Of a DNA stretch of 64,000 nucleotides, positions 7,922 through 15,950 are shown in pieces. Under the pieces are notes generated by a model. That model did not search any database. It was given only the letters and a program-made list of their open reading frames with translations, and was not told the DNA's origin. Location of the stretch: NCBI GenBank assembly GCA_015060485.1, contig SUYI01000004.1:1-64000 (forward strand). The letters are read 5' to 3'. The translations under genes and the position numbers were made by a program. The first letter of the stretch is position 1, and every line of letters starts with the position of its first letter. The DNA comes from Prevotella sp. (GTDB lineage: Bacteria; Bacteroidota; Bacteroidia; Bacteroidales; Bacteroidaceae).

Positions 7922-9133
7922 TTATTGGGGATCCTTTGCCTGATTCATTTTCAAGGTAAGCAACGACTGGACGTAGTCATTAAACTCTTTGGCTACAGTA
8001 GTCATTGGTATCTTCTGGTGAGCAATGATAATCTCTTTCAGGGATTCCGTAATCATCGGCTCAAATGCCTTACAGGCATCTGCCCACTCCGAAGAGCCAG
8101 GCATGACAGAATCAGGCAAAGCGCCTACTGTTTGATTGAACTTTGGCAGAATCGTCTTCTGAATGTCCTCACGTAATTGCTCCAAACTGACATCCTTTTC
8201 TTCAATTGCTGGCGAGGACTGATGATTATCTCGGCTTTCATTTGGTTGATTCTTCATTTTCATGCTTAGGCTATCTGCTACTATGGCACTGTCAGCCACA
8301 ACGATACTATCTGCTGTCTTGACACTTGGAGACATCTGCAGTTCTTTGTTTACGCTCAAAAAATAGATAAGCATTGCAACTATAAAAAAAATCAGTAGTA
8401 CACAGATGGAAATAAAAAAATGTTTCTTGGTCTTGGCTTTCTGAATGTCACTCAACAACTCTTCTACCGATTGATAGCGATTTGACGGATTTGAGGCTGT
8501 GCAACGGACAATCACCTTATTATATATATGATGATTGGGCAGGAGTTCGAGAATCTTACCAATGGCGTAGATGTCGGTACGGACATCGGGTTCCTTACTT
8601 GCTAACTGCTCTGGGGCGGCAAAACGATGGGTGCGCCCTTGGGTGTCGGTGAAAGTATCGGTATAGCAACAGCCAAGGTCGATAAGTTTGACGTCGTTGT
8701 CAATGCGTGTCAGAAGGATGTTGTCTGGCTTAAGGTCAAGATGCAGCACCTGATGACTATGCAGATAACCCACAACATCCAACAACTGTCGCAGGAACTT
8801 GTCTGTATTCTTCTTGTCCTTGAAATAGTCTGGATGAGTGGTAAGGTGCTGCGAAAGAGTCTCACCATCAATGTATTCCATCAGAATACCATCGGAAGTC
8901 AGAGAAATATATCGGACGAGGTTGGGATGTTCCAAACGATAGCCTGTCTCAAACTCCTTACGGAAGGCCTCTTGATAGCGGATGTCATTAGCATGCTCTG
9001 GCTTTAGCCTTTTCAGAAAATGCAGTTTGCCATAGAGCTTGACGCGATAGGTGTCGCAGGTGGCTCCTTGAGTATCAAGGGGCTCAAGGGATTTAAATTG
9101 TGACAGGCTGTCTGTAAACTGCGACGACTCCAT
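7922..9133 (-). CDS. Transmembrane serine/threonine protein kinase
   Basis: Translated from ATG at 9133 (MESSQFTD) the protein has 403 residues. An in-frame ATG at 9172 would overlap the upstream gene by 35 bases, so the internal start, which leaves a 4-base gap, is preferred. A Hanks-type kinase domain fills the first 250 residues: catalytic loop HLDLKPDN, a DLG in place of DFG, and AAPEQL near the activation segment end. One membrane segment follows (FFISICVLLIFFIVAMLIYF), then an extracytoplasmic tail of about 130 residues of unknown role. The partner gene upstream probably encodes its regulator. Confidence 0.9.
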   Translation of the reverse strand: MESSQFTDSLSQFKSLEPLDTQGATCDTYRVKLYGKLHFLKRLKPEHANDIRYQEAFRKEFETGYRLEHPNLVRYISLTSDGILMEYIDGETLSQHLTTHPDYFKDKKNTDKFLRQLLDVVGYLHSHQVLHLDLKPDNILLTRIDNDVKLIDLGCCYTDTFTDTQGRTHRFAAPEQLASKEPDVRTDIYAIGKILELLPNHHIYNKVIVRCTASNPSNRYQSVEELLSDIQKAKTKKHFFISICVLLIFFIVAMLIYFLSVNKELQMSPSVKTADSIVVADSAIVADSLSMKMKNQPNESRDNHQSSPAIEEKDVSLEQLREDIQKTILPKFNQTVGALPDSVMPGSSEWADACKAFEPMITESLKEIIIAHQKIPMTTVAKEFNDYVQSLLTLKMNQAKDPQ

Positions 9134-9137
9134 AGGC

Positions 9138-9689
9138 TCAAAGCTGTTTGATGGAAGAAAGACCAGATACACGGCCTGCCGTAAATTGTCCTAATGGTCC
9201 CCCTTCGCGCCAGACATTAACGACCAACAATGGATGATGGAGGACAAAATGGTGGATTTCCACCTCGTCACCTTTCTGCAACTTGCTATTCTGACTATTA
9301 GTGACGCGATAGCGGTTGTCGCCAAGATACTCAAATGTCAGCTTTCGGTCTGGCAGATACGTGATTTCCACGCTGGTGCCAGGCTGCAGATCGGCAGAAC
9401 GGATTTCATCATCAGGCATATCAAAATCGGAATTGCCGCTATCCTCAATCTTCGACAGTTCGTCCCAATGGGCAAAGCCGAGATAGCGGGCTATTGCATC
9501 CAATGTACTGGCATGCGGCGTCCGTTCATCTTGGGCAAAACCAACAAGGCGTTTCAGCGTTGTTGCCCCAATGCGTACTCCCGTCTTGCTCGCAATGTCA
9601 AGAGACAGGAATTCGCAGTCTGACGGCTGCCGCAAATCATTTCCAGATTTACGCTTCAACATTTGAATAATATGGAATGGTAACTTCAT
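9138..9689 (-). CDS. DNA-binding-like regulator paired with the kinase
   Basis: A 183-residue soluble protein. The N-terminal 80 residues look like a helix-turn-helix-type region (SLDIASKTGVRIGATTLKRL, then ARYLGFAHWDEL), and the C-terminal half is a small beta domain (GTSVEITYLPDRKLTFEYLG, LQKGDEVEIHHF). This two-part arrangement is common in Bacteroidota genes of unknown function placed next to sensors. It ends 4 bases before the kinase start and so is in the same operon. Substrate or target of the kinase is a reasonable guess only. Confidence 0.6.
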   Translation of the reverse strand: MKLPFHIIQMLKRKSGNDLRQPSDCEFLSLDIASKTGVRIGATTLKRLVGFAQDERTPHASTLDAIARYLGFAHWDELSKIEDSGNSDFDMPDDEIRSADLQPGTSVEITYLPDRKLTFEYLGDNRYRVTNSQNSKLQKGDEVEIHHFVLHHPLLVVNVWREGGPLGQFTAGRVSGLSSIKQL

Positions 9690-9727
9690 TATAGGTTACT
9701 TCTTTGAAAAAGCTTTGACTTCGTCCG

Positions 9728-9832
9728 TCACGACTCGACCATCCAATAGCTATCTAGTTTAAGCAGACCTTCGGGTGTAAAGCCCTCGGCTATAATGCTG
9801 CGTATGAATGTCCAAAAATCTGCGTTGTTCAT
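9728..9832 (-). CDS. Possible 34-residue peptide
   Basis: ATG at 9832, TGA at 9728. The predicted peptide starts MNNADFWTFIRSIIAEGF and ends LDSYWMVES; it is amphipathic with no membrane segment. It is 38 bases upstream of the regulator gene on the same strand. The stretch looks coding by its residue mix, but there is no independent evidence, so it may be a remnant or a leader peptide. Confidence 0.4.
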   Translation of the reverse strand: MNNADFWTFIRSIIAEGFTPEGLLKLDSYWMVES

Positions 9833-10044
9833 TATTTGTAGTAACAATTACCCATATTTGGGTGCAAATATACAATAATAAAATGAGAATACCAAATTTT
9901 ACTAGCTGAATTATGTGCACTACGATTCAAGAGTAGCCAAGCTCAACAAAGATGAGGTCTACTTCGGCAGGGATGAACGTGCGACGCATGAGTGACGTGG
10001 AAAAGCAGGCCTTTGAGGTTACATTTGCACACCCCTCGAGGTTG

Positions 10045-10090
10045 CACGTGCAGACTCCGGAGGGAACACGTGCAGACTCCGGAGTCTGCA
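10045..10090. repeat. Direct and inverted word repeat
   Basis: CACGTGCAGACTCCGGA occurs at 10045-10061 and again at 10067-10083, and the second copy is extended by GGAGTCTGCA to form a palindrome centred on TCCGGA. The surrounding 9833-10248 interval holds no gene I can support. Confidence 0.7.
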
Positions 10091-10100
10091 AAAACGTGTG

Positions 10101-10162
10101 GAAAAAGAAAAATTGGAAGAAAACGATTCACGGCGTTTCTTCCAATTATTTAGATAGTGGTT
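10101..10162. repeat. Hairpin element, copy 1 (second at 14508)
   Basis: A 62-base element nearly identical to 14508-14569. It contains an inverted repeat (ATTGGAAGAAA...TTTCTTCCAAT, 10112-10146) followed on the minus strand by a T tract, so it is terminator-like in that direction. Immediately upstream on the minus strand both copies carry CCACTATCTAAATAA, which in copy 1 closes a frame of about 30 codons without an ATG, suggesting both are remains of the 3' end of a duplicated gene. Confidence 0.75.
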
Positions 10163-10248
10163 TTCTTACTCTACAAACATAATCTGATATTTCCAACTTT
10201 TTCCAAAACTTTTTCACTTCAGGAATACGATAAAACAAAAAAACTTAG

Positions 10249-10474
10249 TACCTTTGCTACGAGAGTGAAGGATCCTGCTGAATTCACGCTGCCGAAATAT
10301 CGGAAAATATAAAAGCCGGACACACGTGACCGGCTATGTTTGAGTGAAGGAAACCAAGCGGCAAGGTCGAATTGCTCATCATCTCTGCGTTTCCACAGCC
10401 ATGCCACCGTTCCGCACATCGTGGCTCTACCTGGTTTCTCCCTTCACGTTGCAAAGATACGGAGGATTTTTTTG
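10249..10474. ncRNA. Structured locus, possible small RNA
   Basis: Promoter-like elements point inward from both sides: TACCTTTGC on the plus strand at 10249-10257 and TATCTTTGC on the minus strand at 10459-10451. Between them a long stem pairs GTGAAGGAAACCA (10344-10356) with TGGTTTCTCCCTTCAC (10432-10447), enclosing smaller hairpins including GCCAC/GTGGC. A second hairpin GCCGG...CCGGC (10315-10334) precedes TTTTATATTTT on the minus strand, and a T-rich run (10466-10474) follows the long stem on the plus strand. A minus-strand RNA of about 140 nt or a plus-strand RNA of about 210 nt would fit. No known RNA family was recognised. Confidence 0.5.
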
Positions 10475-10489
10475 TTTTTTATTTTTGCC

Positions 10490-12541
10490 CTATTTCTTGA
10501 TGATGACCTTTTTGCCGTTGAGGATATACAAGCCCTTCTGAGTTGCTTGTCCGTTGACCTGCTGGCCATTGAGGTTGTAAACCTTGCCGTTAAGAGCACC
10601 GTCGATGGTGATGGCGCTGATGCCTGACTCGATATTGAAGAACTCTTTCCAAACATTAGCGGTCTTGTAACTGTCAACACTTCCTGAAGGAACATACAAT
10701 TTGCAGGCTTTTTTATCTGTTGTATTGAACACATTGTCTCCACATGTCGGAGGTGTGACAGCCTCACAAGTGATGGAGTTGAGTGACGAACAGCCGGAGA
10801 GTGCGAAGTTTCCAATTTTGGTCAGGTTCTTGGGTAGCGAAATGGTTGACAGACCACTATCCATGAATTCGTTGACGGGTAGCTCTGTGACATATTCGCC
10901 CACGACAACCTCCTTCAATGTACTAATCCTGCTAAAGGCACCGGCTCTATAGCCACCCCAGCCTGTCTCTGGATGATTGATGGGGCGTCCGACATAGACC
11001 TTTTCTAAGGGCCTTTCTGTGAAGTATCCTGAATTGCCTCCTTCTCCATGTGTCAAACGAAGTTCGTAAGGACCGTCTTCTAAAGTGAGTTCCTTTAGGG
11101 AGGAGCAGGCTGTAAACGCGGCAAGGCCTAATGATCCGACGCTGGCAGGAATGGTCAGGCTCTTAATACTCTCGCATGTTCCGAATGCATATTCATCGAT
11201 CATTGTGAGGGTTGATGGGAAGGTAATGCTCTCCAATTCCTTGCAGAACTCAAAAGCCCTTACTCCTATAGTGGCAAGTCCTTCTGGCAGATTGATGGTC
11301 TTCAGTTTCTCACACTTATAGAATGCTTTTTCTGCCAAAGATGTGACAGTTCCGTTTATTGTAACCTTCTTAAGAGAAGGACAAAGAATAAACTCAAAGG
11401 GCTGGATTTCCTTGACATTTTCACCGAATGTCACCTCTTCCAACGTCGTACAACGTCCAAAAGCACTCAAATCATAGTAGATGTACCATCCCCAGTCTTT
11501 CTGCTTAGGATAACGATAAGGTCGTCCGATATAAACGGATTTGACGGGTTGGAAACTAAACATGCCTGATTCTGCAGAGGAACTGCCCACGCCCAGTTTC
11601 AGCACATTCGTACCGTCTTCAAAGACCACCTTCTCCAATGCAGAACAGCCATCGAAAGCTGTATTGTAGATGGTATCGACGCTGGCGGGAATGATAATCT
11701 CTTTCAATGCTGTACAGCCGTTGAAAGCGGAATATTCTATCTGTTTGAGAGTCTTGGGGAGTTTTACCGACGGTATGTCCGTACATTGGTCAAAGGCATA
11801 TTCATTGATGCCTGTTACTGTGTATCCATTGTAAGTTTCGGGTATGACAATGTCACCATGATAGCCGCCTTTAATTCGCTCCCATGTGCCGTCGCCCCAT
11901 TCCTTGATGCGATAGGTCACCTTAGCCGTCTTCGTGGCATCGTCAAGGACGTACTCCAAACCAGGCGTTCCCTCTGATGAGTCGCCATCATCGCTGCCGG
12001 TAGACCCTTTCGGCTCATAAGTGATATCATCGACCAACATGGCAAAGATATCGTAGGAGATGTGGCGAATGGCAAAAAACTTGGTGCCAGCGGGCAGGCT
12101 GACGATTACCTCCTGCCAATCCTCACCCGTAATCTCACGTGTTGACCCTACAATGAAGAAACTGGTTGGCTCATTATTGGTAGAAGAGGCCAACACCTGA
12201 TATTTTTCATTTCCATATTGTGTAGTCAATTGTCTGGTATAGAAAGTAATGGTCTGTGCTTCGCCCGACAGTTCTGGAGAGATGATCCAGTGGTCGGTAG
12301 TAGCAGGCACATGGTTTTCAATAGGAACAATAGACATCATGCATTGCTTTCCGCTGTGTGACTTACCATTTCCATCGTATAATGTCCAATCGCCAAAGGC
12401 ACCCGTGTGCTGTGTGGCGGTAATGCCACCAAGTCCAAACGCTGGGAATACAGATTCATCATCAAACGTCTCAGTCACTGCTCCAAGCGTTCCTAGAGTA
12501 ATTGATAGTTGGATACATAAAAAAGTAATCAGTCTTTTCAT
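10490..12541 (-). CDS. Secreted BspA-type leucine-rich-repeat surface protein
   Basis: A 683-residue protein. A signal peptide (LITFLCIQLSITLGTLGA) is followed by a jelly-roll-like region of about 150 residues (TETFDDESVFPAFG, WIISPELSG) resembling cleaved-adhesin/choice-of-anchor domains, then at least ten BspA-type repeats from about residue 230 to 620 with cores such as AFDQCTDIPSVKLP, AFNGCTALKEIIIP and AFYKCEKLKTINLP. The last 30 residues (VYNLNGQQV...KGLYILNGKK) form a short tail seen on many Prevotella secreted proteins. Relatives mediate adhesion. Its promoter carries the palindrome shared with the adjacent AraC-type regulator. Confidence 0.92.
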   Translation of the reverse strand: MKRLITFLCIQLSITLGTLGAVTETFDDESVFPAFGLGGITATQHTGAFGDWTLYDGNGKSHSGKQCMMSIVPIENHVPATTDHWIISPELSGEAQTITFYTRQLTTQYGNEKYQVLASSTNNEPTSFFIVGSTREITGEDWQEVIVSLPAGTKFFAIRHISYDIFAMLVDDITYEPKGSTGSDDGDSSEGTPGLEYVLDDATKTAKVTYRIKEWGDGTWERIKGGYHGDIVIPETYNGYTVTGINEYAFDQCTDIPSVKLPKTLKQIEYSAFNGCTALKEIIIPASVDTIYNTAFDGCSALEKVVFEDGTNVLKLGVGSSSAESGMFSFQPVKSVYIGRPYRYPKQKDWGWYIYYDLSAFGRCTTLEEVTFGENVKEIQPFEFILCPSLKKVTINGTVTSLAEKAFYKCEKLKTINLPEGLATIGVRAFEFCKELESITFPSTLTMIDEYAFGTCESIKSLTIPASVGSLGLAAFTACSSLKELTLEDGPYELRLTHGEGGNSGYFTERPLEKVYVGRPINHPETGWGGYRAGAFSRISTLKEVVVGEYVTELPVNEFMDSGLSTISLPKNLTKIGNFALSGCSSLNSITCEAVTPPTCGDNVFNTTDKKACKLYVPSGSVDSYKTANVWKEFFNIESGISAITIDGALNGKVYNLNGQQVNGQATQKGLYILNGKKVIIKK

Positions 12542-12572
12542 AAATCTTTGTTTTTAGAATTAGTAATTTGCC

Positions 12573-12648
12573 GCAAAGATAAGAAAAGGACTCAGAAAAG
12601 GACTAACACTTTTCAAAAATCGACTAACAATTTACATTTTGTTAGTCG
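12573..12648 (-). promoter_or_regulatory. Promoter of BspA-like gene with AraC-type operator
   Basis: Minus-strand -7 element TATCTTTGC (12581-12573). Upstream lies a half-site GACTAAC beginning 20 bases beyond the -7 edge (12601) and a palindrome CGACTAACAA-N8-TTGTTAGTCG beginning 40 bases beyond it (12621-12648). There is no TTTG at the -33 position, and the half-site takes its place, which suggests an activator-dependent promoter. The same arrangement with identical spacing occurs at 14387-14462. Confidence 0.75.
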
Positions 12649-14380
12649 ATTCCTGCTTTTTCCATTCTGACGGGGTCATCCCAGTGCGGGCTTTGAAGGC
12701 TCGGAAGAAGGTCTGCTCGTGGCCGAAGCCTACCTCGTAGTAGATGGAGCTGACTTTCTTGTCGGGCTCTTCGAGCAACAGGCGCTTGGCAAATTCAATG
12801 CGATAGTCGTTGACAAACTGGTTGAACGAATTTCCCTGGCTGTTGATGGCTGCCGACACGACATTGGGATGGACACCCAACTCAGAAGCGACATCCTGTA
12901 TCTTCAGGTCGCTGTTCAAATAGAGTTTCTGATTGTCCATCAGCTGGCAGATGCGTTTCATGAGTGCTACCTTCTGTTGATTGTCGCTTTCTTCTTCGAC
13001 GACAGCTGCTACGGTGGGTTTCTGCCGACGACTGTAGACAAGCCAGCAAGTCAGACCGATGGTAAGCAGGACAAAGAGAGCCTGTAGAATCCATTGCCAG
13101 AGGCTGTTCCCGCTGGCGGACTCCACAGGGGCATCACCCAGCCGGAAAACATATACCGCACTCAATGGGGTGTAGTTGTCGCGATATTTGCCGCCTGCCA
13201 TCACTACATCGCCATTGTCGGTGACGGTGGGATTGTCAAAGCTGACCAAGTCCATCTTGTCCGTATAATATAAGGTAAGTGGAGCCTTGCCCTTGCCTTG
13301 TAATGCCTGGGCATAGTCGATACGGAGCAGGTAGTGACGCCGTTCAACATTGATGCCCTCCCAAATTTCGGCCTCACTTCTGCGATCGTCACCTCTCAGA
13401 TAGGCTCGTTGGCGGGACTTGTCAACGATAAGGCTGAGATATTGGATCTCCTTGCCGTCAGGACCTTTCATGGGAATAGGACTAGCTGTGGGCAGCTGCG
13501 AGAGATCGCCATTGCGACAGATTCCGATGGCTGCCTGCCCTGTGCTGTCGGTCATGGGGAAAAGGTAACTATAGTCGCCCATTGCAGTGTCGCCTACCTC
13601 GTAGTCGGTGCTCTGGTGGGCTTCGTATATCCTTAAAGGTTGCCAAGTTTCAAACAGCGCAGGATGAAAAGCATTCCCTTTCAGTTGGTCTACGCTATTG
13701 ATGTGTAGGGTGTCGCCCTTAATGCCGGCAATGCCGAAGATGACAGCATTGTCCTTGGCAGAACGGAACACATAGGGATTAGACAGAGGAGTGGTGACGG
13801 CCTTGACAGAACTGTAATGGCCCTTGCCGTCGTATATCTCCATCGTATCGCGATGGTACCAGTTGCCGGTGATGAGAACGCGGCCTTCGTCGAGTTCCAC
13901 GCCACAAGTTGCAACCCTGTGCACGTCAAGGCATCCGAATTCGGAAAAGCTATGAGGCAATGGATCGTAGACCTCCGTGCTGTAGAGCTGTCCGATGCCC
14001 AATGGTTTCTCGAAGCCGCCGCCAATGAGCAGTTTGCCGTTTGACATGGGGACAAGCAGTCCGGCATCATGGGGATAGGCCATCTGTACCACATGCCAGG
14101 ATCCGTCGCTGTAGTATTCCAATGTCGGGGTTGGGACAAAGGCGGTGGTGTGACCACCCATGACTGTCAGTTCACCATTCACAAAAACCGTGTGATGGCC
14201 ACTGCGAGGAATATGAAGATCGGGCAGGCGCTCGGGTACTATTTTCTCTATTCTGTAACCATCCCTCACTTCCGTATTGGCACTATGAGTCGATGTCGCT
14301 GTTGTCCTTGGCAAGGTCAACAACAACGCCAGAAGCATCATGATGTTTCTTGGATGATTGAGGTGGTAAATCATCGTCAT
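12632..14380 (-). CDS. Kelch-propeller membrane regulator with AraC-type DNA-binding domain
   Basis: Start taken at ATG 14380 (MTMIYHLN, 582 aa) because the -7 element TACCTTTGC at 14395-14387 lies just upstream; an in-frame ATG at 14410 would lie before the promoter. A signal peptide or anchor (IMMLLALLLTL) leads into a Kelch-like propeller (HTVFVNGELTVMGG, KLLIGGGFEKP, GRVLITGNW) up to about residue 420. One membrane segment follows (WILQALFVLLTIGLTCWLVY), then a C-terminal AraC/XylS domain (IQDVASELGVHPNVVSAAIN, VSSIYYEVGFGHEQTFFRAF). This is a one-component sensor reading an extracytoplasmic signal and binding DNA from the membrane. It likely controls itself and the neighbouring BspA-like gene. 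Confidence 0.9.
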   Translation of the reverse strand: MTMIYHLNHPRNIMMLLALLLTLPRTTATSTHSANTEVRDGYRIEKIVPERLPDLHIPRSGHHTVFVNGELTVMGGHTTAFVPTPTLEYYSDGSWHVVQMAYPHDAGLLVPMSNGKLLIGGGFEKPLGIGQLYSTEVYDPLPHSFSEFGCLDVHRVATCGVELDEGRVLITGNWYHRDTMEIYDGKGHYSSVKAVTTPLSNPYVFRSAKDNAVIFGIAGIKGDTLHINSVDQLKGNAFHPALFETWQPLRIYEAHQSTDYEVGDTAMGDYSYLFPMTDSTGQAAIGICRNGDLSQLPTASPIPMKGPDGKEIQYLSLIVDKSRQRAYLRGDDRRSEAEIWEGINVERRHYLLRIDYAQALQGKGKAPLTLYYTDKMDLVSFDNPTVTDNGDVVMAGGKYRDNYTPLSAVYVFRLGDAPVESASGNSLWQWILQALFVLLTIGLTCWLVYSRRQKPTVAAVVEEESDNQQKVALMKRICQLMDNQKLYLNSDLKIQDVASELGVHPNVVSAAINSQGNSFNQFVNDYRIEFAKRLLLEEPDKKVSSIYYEVGFGHEQTFFRAFKARTGMTPSEWKKQESTNKM

Positions 14381-14386
14381 AGTGCT

Positions 14387-14462
14387 GCAAAGGTAGGCAA
14401 AAAAGGGCAAACTGCACTAATAAATTACAAAAAACGACTAACAATCTGCAAATTGTTAGTTG
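14387..14462 (-). promoter_or_regulatory. Promoter of AraC-type regulator with its own operator
   Basis: The -7 element TACCTTTGC (14395-14387) is followed upstream by a degenerate half-site CACTAAT 20 bases beyond it (14415) and the palindrome CGACTAACAA-N8-TTGTTAGTTG 40 bases beyond it (14435-14462). Word, spacer length and distance to the -7 element match the copy in front of the BspA-like gene. Confidence 0.75.
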
Positions 14463-14507
14463 ATTAGGCTATTGGACAGGCGGGTGGCATCAATGGGAAA
14501 AACAAAA

Positions 14508-14569
14508 AAAAGAAAAATTGGAAGAAAACGACTCAGAGCGTTTCTTCCAATTATTTAGATAGTGGTTTC
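14508..14569. repeat. Hairpin element, copy 2 (first at 10101)
   Basis: Nearly identical to 10101-10162: inverted repeat 14517-14550 with a minus-strand T tract of more than 15 bases. On the minus strand the sequence just upstream reads ATGAAACCACTATCTAAATAA, so the last codons of the remnant frame in copy 1 are preserved here behind a new ATG. It lies in the 14463-14733 gap, which holds no other gene. Confidence 0.75.
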
Positions 14570-14666
14570 ATTGTGAGCTGAAAATTATTGTTTTTTATGT
14601 ATCCCGTTCCAAAATGAGCCATTATATGGTCATTCGTATTTTTAGGAAAAAATTATCAGCTAATGT

Positions 14667-14697
14667 TTTGTTTTGTGCTTGTTTATTCGTACCTTTG
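14667..14697 (+). promoter_or_regulatory. Consensus promoter of the Cache/PP2C operon
   Basis: TTTG at 14667-14670 and TACCTTTG at 14690-14697 are separated by 19 bases, matching the Bacteroidota consensus exactly. Transcription should begin near 14704, which rules out the ATG at 14614 and supports the start at 14734. Confidence 0.85.
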
Positions 14698-14733
14698 CAG
14701 GCGAGAAGGACTAAAACAAAAACCATTGATTCT

Positions 14734-15621
14734 ATGGATACAAAAAAGAATACCAGGAAATGGCTGTGGCCGACGACTGCCGGTGTGCTGGCGATAGCAG
14801 TAGTAATGCTGTCGTTGGCGCTGAACTACGCATACCAGGCGGAGCGCAACGCGCGCTTCGTCGGCATGATGAACATCGTGGCGGAAAAGCTGTCGAAGAC
14901 CGTCCGCGGCGTGGAGATGAACGCCGAGAACGTGTTCGACGAGGTGGCGAAGCACATGGAGTCGCCGCAGGCCGTCATCGAAGCACTCAGCAGCAAGACC
15001 AGCCTGAATCCCGACGTCATCGGATACTTCGCGGCCTTCGTGCCCGGCTACTTCCCGCAGGAAGGCCAGTGGTTCCAGCCGTACGTGCACCAGGGCGACT
15101 CGACGGAGTTCGTGATGACGCTGGTCGGCTCGGCACGCCACGACTATACCAAGTCGACGTGGTACGTGCAAGCCCAGAAGGAAAAGGAGAGCTTCTGGTC
15201 GGAGCCCTACTACTATGCCGACGACCTGAACGTGGTCAGCGGCTACTACATGACCTTCGCCACGCCCATCTTCGACGCGCAGGGCCGGCTGGTATGCGTC
15301 TGCGGTGCCGACATAACGCAGGAATGGATGATCCAACAGTTGCGGAAGATTGAGTGTGAACTCCTGCAGAACGAGATGTTGAACCAATACAACATGCCCG
15401 GCAACCGCGACTTCTTCATCGTCGTGCTGAATGACGACGGCACGAGTTTCGCCCACCGCGACGGTGACATCATCACCATGAACGACGAGGCATTCGTCAG
15501 CAACCTGAAACAGCACAAGCACGGATATGCCGACATCGAGGTGAACGGCGTACCGTCGCGCGTCTACTACACACCACTGAAGCGAACCCATTGGTCGGTA
15601 GCCATTGTCGTAACCGAATGA
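14734..15621 (+). CDS. Membrane sensor with extracytoplasmic Cache domain
   Basis: A 295-residue protein (MDTKKNTRKW). A single N-terminal membrane anchor (TTAGVLAIAVVMLSLALNYAY) leads into a double-Cache-like sensing domain: GYFAAFVPGYFP, STWYVQAQ, WSEPYYYADDLNVVSGYYMT, TPIFDAQGRLVCVCGADIT and FFIVVLNDDGTSFAHRDG. No output domain is attached, so it probably signals through a partner, most likely the PP2C phosphatase two genes downstream. The stop codon overlaps the next start (ATGA). GC is distinctly higher than in the left end of the window. Confidence 0.8.
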   Translation: MDTKKNTRKWLWPTTAGVLAIAVVMLSLALNYAYQAERNARFVGMMNIVAEKLSKTVRGVEMNAENVFDEVAKHMESPQAVIEALSSKTSLNPDVIGYFAAFVPGYFPQEGQWFQPYVHQGDSTEFVMTLVGSARHDYTKSTWYVQAQKEKESFWSEPYYYADDLNVVSGYYMTFATPIFDAQGRLVCVCGADITQEWMIQQLRKIECELLQNEMLNQYNMPGNRDFFIVVLNDDGTSFAHRDGDIITMNDEAFVSNLKQHKHGYADIEVNGVPSRVYYTPLKRTHWSVAIVVTE

Positions 15622-15941
15622 AGCAGATTCTTGTCATCGCATGGGTGCTGCTCTGCGCCCCACGAGCCATCGCACAGATTCCGTACTTTGCGGGAACCGT
15701 CGGCGACGGCAAGCTATACGGATACTCCTCGGTGAAAGTCCGCCCGGGCATCAACCGGCAGGAGACGTACACGACGTTCCAATACGGCGTGGGCGACCAT
15801 GTGGCGACAGGTATCGACCTCTACACGGGCCCCGGCTGCGCATACTGGGGAGCGCTGGGGCAGTGGAACGTGTATCTCTGGGGCAACGACCTGCTGAAAA
15901 GCCATCCGCGGGTCATCATTGGAATCGATTTCGCACTATAA
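15618..15941 (+). CDS. Small secreted protein of Cache/PP2C operon
   Basis: A 107-residue protein starting at ATG 15618, which overlaps the Cache gene stop by 4 bases; an ATG 27 bases earlier is inside that gene. A signal peptide (ILVIAWVLLCAPRAIAQ) is followed by a short Gly/Tyr-rich domain with GVGDHVATGIDLYTGPG and a C-terminal VIIGIDFAL, which resembles the edge of a beta-barrel or a periplasmic binding module. Function unknown; translational coupling suggests a direct partner of the sensor. Confidence 0.75.
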   Translation: MKQILVIAWVLLCAPRAIAQIPYFAGTVGDGKLYGYSSVKVRPGINRQETYTTFQYGVGDHVATGIDLYTGPGCAYWGALGQWNVYLWGNDLLKSHPRVIIGIDFAL

Positions 15942-15950
15942 CATATAATA

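Noticed and set aside
10219..10419. 66-codon minus-strand frame in the structured locus
   Set aside because: It runs through the hairpins of the putative RNA and lacks protein-like features.
14683..15591. Long minus-strand frame opposite the Cache sensor
   Set aside because: Val/His/Arg-rich shadow of a high-GC gene; the plus-strand gene has a consensus promoter and domain motifs.
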